This document shows positions 48,762 to 56,765 of a stretch of 64,000 bases of DNA, in pieces. This stretch comes from an uncultured Candidatus Melainabacteria bacterium (lineage in GTDB: Bacteria; Cyanobacteriota; Vampirovibrionia; Gastranaerophilales; Gastranaerophilaceae). The notes below the pieces were generated by a model that was not told the DNA's origin, did not search any database, and saw only the letters and a list, made by a program, of their open reading frames with translations. Every line of letters begins with the position of its first letter. The stretch's first letter is position 1. The stretch lies in the NCBI GenBank assembly GCA_947570135.1, contig CANOTP010000003.1, positions 200,292 through 264,291 on the forward strand. Reading direction: 5' to 3'. Made by a program: the position numbers and the translations under genes.

Positions 48762-50150
48762 CTAAAAGGCGTCAAATGCCTGATCAATCGGGTTTTTGAA
48801 TTTGGTAATATTGCCTTGGAATAACAATTTAACCGTTCCGACAGGACCGTTTCTGTGTTTTGCAATAATAATCTCAGACAAACCTTTTGAAGATGCTTTT
48901 ACGTTTTCTTCTTCCTCGGATTCCCCTTTGTTATAGTAGTCTTCACGATAAATAAACATAACGATATCGGCGTCTTGTTCGATTGAACCTGATTCACGAA
49001 GGTCTGAAAGCATCGGACGCTTGTCGTTACGGCTTTCAACCGCACGCGATAACTGTGACAGTGTAATAATCGGCACGTCAAGTTCTTTTGCAAGGATTTT
49101 CAAACCTCTTGATATTGCAGAGATTTGTTGAAGACGGTCATCTTTTCCGCCGCCTTCCATAAGCTGTAAGTAGTCGATTACAATTAGTCCCAAATCTTTT
49201 TGCTGGGTTTTCAGTCTTCGGCATTTTGTACGGATGTCTGTTAGCGTACATCCTGATGTGTCATCAATATAAATTGGAGCTTTTGCAAAATCATCCATTG
49301 CGTTTGCAAGTTTTTCCAAATCCTGTTGAATCATATTACCTGTTTTAAGTCTTTGCGCATCAACTTCGGCGTATGAACAAAGCATACGTTGTACAAGCTG
49401 AGAGGCTGACATTTCAAGCGAGAATATACATACAGGAACATTTTCCTTGATTGCGACGTTTTGTGCAATGTTCAGTGCAAACGCGGTTTTACCCATAGCA
49501 GGACGGGCTGCAAGGATTATCAGGTCTGAACGATGTAAACCGCTCATCATTGTATCAAGTTCGGTGAAATCCGTTCTAAGTCCTGAAAGCTCGTCTTTGT
49601 GGTTGTAACGGTATTCGATACTGTCCCAGGTGTCAAGAACGAGGTCTTTTACGTGTTTTAAGTCTGCAGTTGCTTTGCTTGAACCGATTTCAAAGATAAG
49701 TCTTTCAGCTTGTTCAAGAGATTGGTCGCTTGGCTCTAAATCGTAACCTTTGCTGACAATTTCTGAGCCCGCATTGATTAAAGCTCTTTTAACGGCTTTT
49801 TCCTGTATAATTTTTGCATAATATGCGATATTTGAGGTTGTGATGGTGTTTTCAACCAAGTCGTTAATATATGCTCTGCCGCCGACGGATTCAAGTTTAC
49901 CGCTGTAGCTTAAAACGTCAGACACCGATACGATATCAATATTATCGTTGTTATTGAAAAGTTGAAGCATCGCATCATAAATATATCTGTGCGCAGGCTT
50001 GTAAAAACTTGCAGAAGTCAGAGAGTCCGATACTTTCGCTAATGTTTCGGGGTTAACAAGTATTGCTCCTAAGACGGCTTCTTCCGCTTCTAAATTTTGC
50101 GGGATTAAGTTTTCATCGGGTTTTCGTTTTGAATTTGTTACAGCAGGCAT
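48762..50150 (-). CDS. dnaB: Replicative DNA helicase
   Basis: Hexameric 5-prime to 3-prime helicase at the replication fork. The 462 aa fit the family. The N-terminal domain has IPQNLEAEEAVLGAIL; the RecA-like domain has LIILAARPAMGKTAFALN (Walker A at about 216-226), SLEMSASQLVQRM, LGLIVIDYLQLM and SQLSRAVESRNDKRPMLSDL. No intein is apparent. Single gene between a repeat and ileS. Confidence 0.97.
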   Translation of the reverse strand: MPAVTNSKRKPDENLIPQNLEAEEAVLGAILVNPETLAKVSDSLTSASFYKPAHRYIYDAMLQLFNNNDNIDIVSVSDVLSYSGKLESVGGRAYINDLVENTITTSNIAYYAKIIQEKAVKRALINAGSEIVSKGYDLEPSDQSLEQAERLIFEIGSSKATADLKHVKDLVLDTWDSIEYRYNHKDELSGLRTDFTELDTMMSGLHRSDLIILAARPAMGKTAFALNIAQNVAIKENVPVCIFSLEMSASQLVQRMLCSYAEVDAQRLKTGNMIQQDLEKLANAMDDFAKAPIYIDDTSGCTLTDIRTKCRRLKTQQKDLGLIVIDYLQLMEGGGKDDRLQQISAISRGLKILAKELDVPIITLSQLSRAVESRNDKRPMLSDLRESGSIEQDADIVMFIYREDYYNKGESEEEENVKASSKGLSEIIIAKHRNGPVGTVKLLFQGNITKFKNPIDQAFDAF

Positions 50151-50246
50151 AATTTTTCCTTTTATAATATGTTATTACACATAAGATTTTAAATCTGCTT
50201 ATGTTAAATATATGTAAAGTAAATTTTTATAAATACTTGTTTATTA

Positions 50247-50276
50247 AAACGGCGAGATATTAGTCTCGCCGTTTTT
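50247..50276. terminator. Terminator after ileS
   Basis: AAAACGGCGAGA-tattag-TCTCGCCGTTTT with T tracts on both sides, just past the ileS stop on the minus strand. Confidence 0.88.
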
Positions 50277-50279
50277 TAC

Positions 50280-53087
50280 TTATTTTATAGCATCTAAGCA
50301 GTCTTCACAAATGCCGTCATCGTTCAAGTTGCGATATTTCCAGCATCTTGTACATTTTTCGCCTTGTGCTTTTGTTACCCAAACTGTGTAACCATCTTCT
50401 GAGTGTTCGTTTAGAACCTCAGTTGGAGCAGAATCGGTCAAGTTAGCTTGAGATACTATATAAATATCAGCTAAATCGGTTTCGTTTGCTTTTAGTACCG
50501 AATCATCTTCTGCTTTTATCCAAACTGCAACTTCTAATGAACTTCCGACTTTTTTATCTGCTCTCAGCGGTTCTATTGCACGGGATACAACTTCGCGTGA
50601 TTTTAGGATTTTGCCGAAGTCTTCTTCAAGTTTGTCATTATTCCATTTTTGATTTACCCCCGGCCAATCAGATAGTAAAATACTGATTAATCCACCGCGC
50701 TGACATTCAGGAATATTTTGCCAAATATCTTCTGCTTGGTGAGGCATTACAGGAGCAAGAACTCTTACAAGTGTCATTAAGTTTTCGTATAAAACTGTTT
50801 GACAAGCTCTTCTTGATAGTGATTTTTTACCTGCCGTATACAATCTGTCTTTAACAATATCAAGATAGAATGAACTTAAATCGTTTGCCGCAAAGTTTTG
50901 TAAGCATTGGAAATATTTATAAAATTCGTAATTTTCAAATGCTTCGGTTACTTCTGCGATAAGTTTATTTAATTTATGCAGGGCAAATTTATCGATATTT
51001 TTAAGTTCATCATATTGAACGTAATCAACAGCAGGGTCAAAATCAAACAGATTTCCGCTCAAGAATCTTGCAGTGTTTCTTGTTTTTTTGAAGATTTCCG
51101 TTAACTGACTGATGATGTTGTTACCGATTTTGATATCGTTTCTGTAATCAACCGATGCTGCCCAAAGTCTTAGGATATCAGCGCCGTAGTTTTTGATAAT
51201 ATCATCAGGTCTGATGTAGTTGCCTAAGGATTTTGACATTTTTCGACCGTCTTCACCGAATACAAAACCGTGGGTTAAAACTTGTTTATATGGAGCTTTA
51301 CCCTGGGTTGCAATTGAAGTTAACAATGAAGATTGGAACCAGCCTCTATGCTGATCGGAACCTTCCAAATACATATCAACAGGGGTATGACCTAATTCGT
51401 CAGCTCTTTTTTCTACAACTGCGCGCCAAGACACCCCTGAGTCAAACCAAACATCCATGATGTCTTTTTCTTTTCTGAAGTGTGTTTTACCGCATTTAGG
51501 GCAAACAAATCCTTGTGGAAGTAATTCTTCTGCTGAGTATTTAACCCAAGCATCAGAACTTTCTTTGTCAAAGATATTTGCAACATTTTCGATTGTTTCG
51601 TCTGTACAGATAACTTCACCGCAGTCTTCGCAGTAGAAAATAGGGATAGGAACACCCCAGGCGCGTTGACGGGAAATACACCAATCTGTACGGCTTTCTA
51701 CCATGTTTCCGATTCTGTTTTCACCGCTTGCAGGAATCCATTTTACGCCGTGAATTGCGTTAAGCGCCTCATCTCTGAATTTATCCACCTTAACAAACCA
51801 TTGCGGAGTTGCACGGTAGATAACAGGTTTTTTACATCTCCAACAGTGCGGGTAGCTGTGCTGAATATCTTGTTGTTTAAGCAGTGAACCGTTATTTTGA
51901 AGCATTTCAATAACCATTGAATTTCCTTTATAATATGGAACTCCAACAAGTTCAGGGATTCCGACAACATCAGTCCAAACACCTGCTCCGTCAAGTGGAG
52001 AGAATACCTCAATATTATATCTACAACCTACTTCATAGTCTTCTAAACCATGACCCGGTGCTGTGTGAACAGAACCTGTACCGGCATCAAGTGTTACGTG
52101 TTCGCCTAAGATTATCGGTGATTTTCTGTCTACTAACGGATGTTTTGTGCTTAATAATTCTAAATCCTGACCTTTGCAGGTGCCTACGATTTTAATATCA
52201 GCTTCATCCCACTCAACATCTTTTAAGAATGCTTCTAAAAGTTCTGTTGCAACAACATAAACTTCATTTTTGTATTCAAAGAATGAATACTCAAATCTCG
52301 GGTGCATAGAAATTGCCATATTTGAAGGAATTGTCCAAGGAGTTGTTGTCCAGATAATTGCGTAAACATCTTTATTCTGTAAGTCTATCATCTGTCCGAT
52401 TTTATTTGTTCCTTCTTCGTCAAACTTAAATCTTACATAAATTGAAGTTGAGGTGTGGTCTGCGTATTCAACTTCGGCTTCTGCTAATGCTGTTTCACAT
52501 GATGCGCACCAATAAACAGGTTTTAAACCTTTTTCAATGTAGCCTTTTTTATACATTTGCCCAAATACCCTGATTTGTTCTGCTTCGTATTCAGGGTCAA
52601 TTGTAAGGTAAGGATTTTCCCAGTTGCCTAAAACGCCTAAACGTTTAAATTCTGATTCTTGTCCTTTTAAGTTTTTGCGAGCAAATTCTCTGCATTTTGC
52701 GCGTAATTCGGTTTCAGTGATTGAATGACGACCGCCTTTGATATTTTTTACAACAGCATTTTCAATCGGCAGTCCGTGTCCGTCATATCCCGGAACATAA
52801 GGTGCGTAGAAACCTTTTTGAGATTTATATTTGATTAAAATATCTTTTAAAATTTTGTTTAAAGCCGTACCGACGTGGATTTTCTCAGAACTCAAATACG
52901 GAGGTCCGTCGTGCAGTACAAATGAATTTGTTTTATCACGGTTAGAAATAATTTTATCGTAAATTTGATTTTCTTCCCAGAATTTTTGTATTTCAAGTTC
53001 TCTGACTGTTGCGTTTGCACGCATTGCAAGAGTTGTTTGAGGTAAGTTAAGAGTATTTTTATACTCGGTTTTTGTGCTTTCTGTCAT
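50280..53087 (-). CDS. ileS: Isoleucyl-tRNA synthetase
   Basis: Class I synthetase charging tRNA-Ile. The 935 aa match the bacterial type. The nucleotide-binding signature is in DGPPYLSSEKIHVGTALNK, where the HIGH motif reads HVGT. KMSKS is intact (DGRKMSKSLGN). The editing domain has TTTPWTIPSNMAI; the C-terminal zinc finger is CTRCWKYRNLNDDGICEDC. It starts 1 base after the symporter gene, so they are probably cotranscribed; no T-box leader was found in front of either gene. Confidence 0.96.
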   Translation of the reverse strand: MTESTKTEYKNTLNLPQTTLAMRANATVRELEIQKFWEENQIYDKIISNRDKTNSFVLHDGPPYLSSEKIHVGTALNKILKDILIKYKSQKGFYAPYVPGYDGHGLPIENAVVKNIKGGRHSITETELRAKCREFARKNLKGQESEFKRLGVLGNWENPYLTIDPEYEAEQIRVFGQMYKKGYIEKGLKPVYWCASCETALAEAEVEYADHTSTSIYVRFKFDEEGTNKIGQMIDLQNKDVYAIIWTTTPWTIPSNMAISMHPRFEYSFFEYKNEVYVVATELLEAFLKDVEWDEADIKIVGTCKGQDLELLSTKHPLVDRKSPIILGEHVTLDAGTGSVHTAPGHGLEDYEVGCRYNIEVFSPLDGAGVWTDVVGIPELVGVPYYKGNSMVIEMLQNNGSLLKQQDIQHSYPHCWRCKKPVIYRATPQWFVKVDKFRDEALNAIHGVKWIPASGENRIGNMVESRTDWCISRQRAWGVPIPIFYCEDCGEVICTDETIENVANIFDKESSDAWVKYSAEELLPQGFVCPKCGKTHFRKEKDIMDVWFDSGVSWRAVVEKRADELGHTPVDMYLEGSDQHRGWFQSSLLTSIATQGKAPYKQVLTHGFVFGEDGRKMSKSLGNYIRPDDIIKNYGADILRLWAASVDYRNDIKIGNNIISQLTEIFKKTRNTARFLSGNLFDFDPAVDYVQYDELKNIDKFALHKLNKLIAEVTEAFENYEFYKYFQCLQNFAANDLSSFYLDIVKDRLYTAGKKSLSRRACQTVLYENLMTLVRVLAPVMPHQAEDIWQNIPECQRGGLISILLSDWPGVNQKWNNDKLEEDFGKILKSREVVSRAIEPLRADKKVGSSLEVAVWIKAEDDSVLKANETDLADIYIVSQANLTDSAPTEVLNEHSEDGYTVWVTKAQGEKCTRCWKYRNLNDDGICEDCLDAIK

Positions 53088-53088
53088 T

Positions 53089-54387
53089 TTATTGTCCCTC
53101 TATATTTTCATTTACTTCACATAATTGTTTCGGCTCATTATTTTCACCGTTTATAAATAATTTCATTTTTTCATAATCAAAAGCGTTTTCCCAACGAGCG
53201 ATAACGACTGTTGCAACGCAGTTACCGATAAGGTTAACTGTAGTTCTGCCCATATCAAGGATTTGGTCGATACCTAAAAGGATTGCAACCCCGATAATAG
53301 GAATATTAAAGCTTGACAGGGTTCCTGCAAGAACAATCAGCGAAACTCTCGGAACACCTGCAATCCCTTTACTTGTAAGCATCAATGCTAGCATCATACC
53401 AATTTGTGTTTGGAGTGATAAATCTATCCCGCAGATTTGAGATGAGAAAATTACAGCCATTGCAAGGTATAACGTACTTCCGTCAAGGTTAAATGTATAA
53501 CCTGTCGGCATAACAAAACTTACAATATTTTGCGGAACCCCAAATCTTTCCATAATGTTTATTGCTTTAGGAAATGCTGCTTCCGAGCTTGCTGTAGAAA
53601 ATGCCAAAATTGCAGGTTCCTGGATTGCTTTTAACAGGTTTCTAAGAGAAATTCTTGCGTATTTACAAGCAATAAACAGTACAAGTAATACAAATACCGC
53701 AAGGGCTGTGTATAACGAGAATATTATTTTTGCGTAATTTTTAAGTATTGATAAACCGTTCATACCGACGGTTGATGCGATTGCACCAAAAATTCCTAAC
53801 GGTGCAAAGTACATAACATACTCGGTGAACTTAAACATAATCTGGGCAACCGAGTTTAGTAAATCCGTAACTGGTTTTGCTTTTTTACCGACAGCACAAA
53901 TTGCAACTGCCATAAATATTGAAAATACAACGATTTGTAATAAGTTACCTTCAGACATTGCTTGAACTATACTTGTCGGGAACACGTTTACAATCATTTC
54001 GGAAATTGATGTGTGCGGAGTTGTAACAGCCATTAAGCCCGCTTCTTTTAATAATTCGGGATTAGCAACTGTTCCTGTTACAAATCCTTTTCCGGGGTTA
54101 AATATGTTACCCATTGTAAGTCCGATAATAAGAGCCAGTGTTGTAACTATCTCAAAATAAATAATTGTTTTAACACCGATTTTGCCTAAGCTTTTGATAT
54201 CTCCATGACCTGCAATTCCTGTAACAAGGGTTGCAAACAACAACGGAGCGATAATCATTTTAACCATGCGCAAAAATATCAGTGCAAACGCTCTCATCTT
54301 TATCGCAAGATGAGGACAAAAATGCCCGAACAGCACACCTAAAACCAGCGCTATAAATATCAGTAATGTAAGTCTTGAATGTTTCAA
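53089..54387 (-). CDS. Dicarboxylate/amino acid:cation symporter (DAACS family)
   Basis: 432 aa from the TTG at 54387, chosen because agagg lies 7 bases upstream; another TTG 5 codons earlier has no such site. Eight membrane helices and two hairpins of the GltP/DctA fold are expected. Diagnostic segments are FSTASSEAAFPKAINIMERF (serine-rich HP1), GYTFNLDGSTLYLAMAVIF (NMDGT-type motif) and GIAGVPRVSLIVLAGTLSSF (HP2). The probable substrate is glutamate/aspartate or a C4-dicarboxylate. It heads a two-gene unit with ileS. Confidence 0.92.
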   Translation of the reverse strand: MKHSRLTLLIFIALVLGVLFGHFCPHLAIKMRAFALIFLRMVKMIIAPLLFATLVTGIAGHGDIKSLGKIGVKTIIYFEIVTTLALIIGLTMGNIFNPGKGFVTGTVANPELLKEAGLMAVTTPHTSISEMIVNVFPTSIVQAMSEGNLLQIVVFSIFMAVAICAVGKKAKPVTDLLNSVAQIMFKFTEYVMYFAPLGIFGAIASTVGMNGLSILKNYAKIIFSLYTALAVFVLLVLFIACKYARISLRNLLKAIQEPAILAFSTASSEAAFPKAINIMERFGVPQNIVSFVMPTGYTFNLDGSTLYLAMAVIFSSQICGIDLSLQTQIGMMLALMLTSKGIAGVPRVSLIVLAGTLSSFNIPIIGVAILLGIDQILDMGRTTVNLIGNCVATVVIARWENAFDYEKMKLFINGENNEPKQLCEVNENIEGQ

Positions 54388-54586
54388 ATTTGAACCTCTC
54401 AAACAAGATTATATAATAAACATGCTAACATTGTAGTTTGGCGAGAGATTTTGTAAAATTTTTTAACGCGGGATTGTTCATGTGCTGCAAGAATTATTCG
54501 TGAAGGTTGGCAAATAACTTATTGCTAAATCTTGAAAATTTGTTTTCTGTCACTTATAATTTCCTTAAAAAGAAAGGAGAGTTTAT

Positions 54587-55786
54587 ATGTGGACAAAAGA
54601 CGTTAATATTAATGAGGTTCGCGAAATTCGTACAAGAACCAATGTATATTTCGGGATTGGTGCGATAAATAAAATTGATGATATTTTAAAAGATGTAAAA
54701 TCAAAAGGAATTGATAAAGTTATTGTAATGTCAGGAAGAAATGCATATAAAGCAACTGGAGCATGGGATGTTGTCGAAAAAGCGTTAAAAGATAACGGTA
54801 TCGGTTACGTAAATTATGATAAAGTAACACCAAACCCTACAACGGTTCATGTAAATGAGGCCGCAACATTAGCAAAAGATTTTGGGGCAAAAGCAGTAAT
54901 CGCAATTGGCGGAGGTTCTCCGACAGATGCCGGTAAATCGGTTGCAATTTTGCTTGAATATCCTGAAAAAACGGCGGAAGATATTTATGATTTCTCTTTC
55001 GCTCCGGCTAAGGCTGTTCCGATTATTTCAATAAACTTGACCCACGGAACGGGAACCGAAACCAACAGGTTTGCGGTTGTAACTAATTTGGAAAAAGATT
55101 TCAAACCTGCGATTGCTTACGATTGTATTTATCCGATGTATGCAATTGATGATCCTCAGTTAATGACAAAATTATCACCAAAACAGACAAGATATGTTTC
55201 AATTGATGCGGTTAATCACGTTATTGAAGCTGCAACATCTCTTGTGGCATCTCCTTATTCAATTGAGCTTGCAAAACAGGTAATAGAACTTGTTGCAAAA
55301 TATCTTCCAAAAGCTATTGAAAACCCTGATAATTTAGAAGCAAGATATTTCTTGGCTTATTCGGCTTTAATGGGCGGAGTTTGTTTTGATAACGGACTTT
55401 TACATTACACTCATGCTTTAGAACATCCGTTAAGTGCTGTTAAACCTGATTTATCTCACGGTTTGGGTTTGGCAATTTTACTTCCTGCGGTTGTTAAAAC
55501 AATCTACAAAGACAGAGCCGCAACTTTGGCAACTATCTTAGCACCGATTGTTCCGAATTTAACAGGAAACCCTGATGAAGCTCAAAAAGCTGCTGATGGC
55601 GTTTATGAATGGTTAAAATCAGTTGATGTGCCTGAAAAACTTACGGATATGGGATTCAGTGCCGCTGATGTTGCCAGATTAACTGATTTGGCATTTACAA
55701 CTCCTTCACTTGACGGGCTGATAAATATCGGTCCGAGCGGAAACTCCCGTGAAGTTGTCAGAAAAATTTATGAAGAGTCACTTTAA
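54587..55786 (+). CDS. Iron-containing alcohol dehydrogenase
   Basis: 399 aa, group III alcohol dehydrogenase. The NAD(P)-binding motif is AIGGGSPTDAGKS at about 106-118. Metal ligands come from SIDAVNHVIEA (Asp and His) and from LLHYTHALEHPLSAVKPDLSH (two His). THGTGTETNRFAV is a family motif. aaaggag lies 8 bases before the ATG. It could reduce acetaldehyde or a short-chain aldehyde in fermentation; the substrate is unknown. Ends at a strong hairpin terminator. Confidence 0.93.
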   Translation: MWTKDVNINEVREIRTRTNVYFGIGAINKIDDILKDVKSKGIDKVIVMSGRNAYKATGAWDVVEKALKDNGIGYVNYDKVTPNPTTVHVNEAATLAKDFGAKAVIAIGGGSPTDAGKSVAILLEYPEKTAEDIYDFSFAPAKAVPIISINLTHGTGTETNRFAVVTNLEKDFKPAIAYDCIYPMYAIDDPQLMTKLSPKQTRYVSIDAVNHVIEAATSLVASPYSIELAKQVIELVAKYLPKAIENPDNLEARYFLAYSALMGGVCFDNGLLHYTHALEHPLSAVKPDLSHGLGLAILLPAVVKTIYKDRAATLATILAPIVPNLTGNPDEAQKAADGVYEWLKSVDVPEKLTDMGFSAADVARLTDLAFTTPSLDGLINIGPSGNSREVVRKIYEESL

Positions 55787-55801
55787 TAAGTTGTACAAAT
55801 G

Positions 55802-55834
55802 AAGGCGCGGGCATTAAGCCCGCGCCTTTTCTTA
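55802..55834 (+). terminator. Terminator after the alcohol dehydrogenase gene
   Basis: AAGGCGCGGGC-attaa-GCCCGCGCCTT followed by TT and further T-rich bases. Confidence 0.9.
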
Positions 55835-55917
55835 TATTAAAATAATATAAAGGAATCTCAAAATCCTAACGTTTGTACTATAATTGATATAACGGACATT
55901 AAGAAAGAGGGTTAAAA

Positions 55918-56721
55918 ATGATAGACAAAACAGCAATAATTCACCCGTCTGCTAAAATTGCGGAAGATGCAATTATCGGACCATACGTTGTTATAGGTGA
56001 AGGTGTTACAATTGGTAGCGGTACAAGAGTAATTTCAAATGCTCATATTGAGCATGCCGAAATTGGTAAAAATTGTACAATATCTCCGTTTGCAACAATC
56101 GGCTCTGAGCCTCAGGATTTGGGGTATAAAGGCGAAGATACAAAGGTTGTTATCGGGGATGAAACAATTATTAAAGAAAACGTAACTATTCACAGAGGTG
56201 CAGCTTGCGGTGATTTTACAACAAGAATCGGTAACAAATGTTTGTTAATGGTAGGTTCTCACGTTGCTCATAATTGTGTTTTGGATGATCAGGTAATTTT
56301 AGCTAATTTGGTAACTTTGGGCGGGCATGTTCATGTCGGATTCGGTGCTTTTGTTGGTGGTATGAGCGTATTTCACCAAAATATCAGAATCGGTGATATG
56401 GCAATTATCAGCGGATTTTCAGCATCTCGCCAAGATATTTTACCGTATTCTAAAGGTGAAGGAAGACCTCCTGTTCCGCGCGGGCTTAACGTTATTGCTA
56501 TGAAACGCCGCGGTGTGCCGTTAGAAGTCAGAACAGCAACAAATGCAGCGTTTAAACTGTTGATTTCGGAAGAATATAATACTTCTCAAGCAATTGAAAA
56601 GATTAAGGCTGAAATCCCGATGAATGAATATATTGAAAAAATGATTGATTTTATTCAAACATCAAAACGTGGGGTTCTTCTTAAATCACACAAATCAGGA
56701 CACGAAAGTTTGGAAGATTAA
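55918..56721 (+). CDS. lpxA: Acyl-ACP--UDP-N-acetylglucosamine O-acyltransferase
   Basis: First step of lipid A synthesis. 267 aa with a left-handed parallel beta-helix of hexapeptide repeats (IHPSAKIAEDAIIGPYVVIG and onward) and a C-terminal helical domain. The catalytic His lies in MVGSHVAHNCVLDD. Motif LKGEGRPPVPRGLN-like (SKGEGRPPVPRGLNVIAMK) is characteristic. It shows that the organism makes an outer membrane with lipopolysaccharide. gaaagaggg lies before the ATG. Other lpx genes are not adjacent. Confidence 0.96.
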   Translation: MIDKTAIIHPSAKIAEDAIIGPYVVIGEGVTIGSGTRVISNAHIEHAEIGKNCTISPFATIGSEPQDLGYKGEDTKVVIGDETIIKENVTIHRGAACGDFTTRIGNKCLLMVGSHVAHNCVLDDQVILANLVTLGGHVHVGFGAFVGGMSVFHQNIRIGDMAIISGFSASRQDILPYSKGEGRPPVPRGLNVIAMKRRGVPLEVRTATNAAFKLLISEEYNTSQAIEKIKAEIPMNEYIEKMIDFIQTSKRGVLLKSHKSGHESLED

Positions 56722-56726
56722 TAATA

Positions 56727-56763
56727 AATAAAAAAGACCGATTTTATATCGGTCTTTTTTATT
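56727..56763. terminator. Bidirectional terminator
   Basis: Perfect 16-bp inverted repeat AATAAAAAAGACCGAT / ATCGGTCTTTTTTATT with a 5-base loop, between the convergent lpxA and M16 protease genes. Confidence 0.93.
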
Positions 56764-56765
56764 GC

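Noticed and set aside
53088..53320. T-box or other riboswitch ahead of ileS
   Set aside because: The upstream gene ends 1 base before ileS, so there is no leader; none seen before the symporter either.
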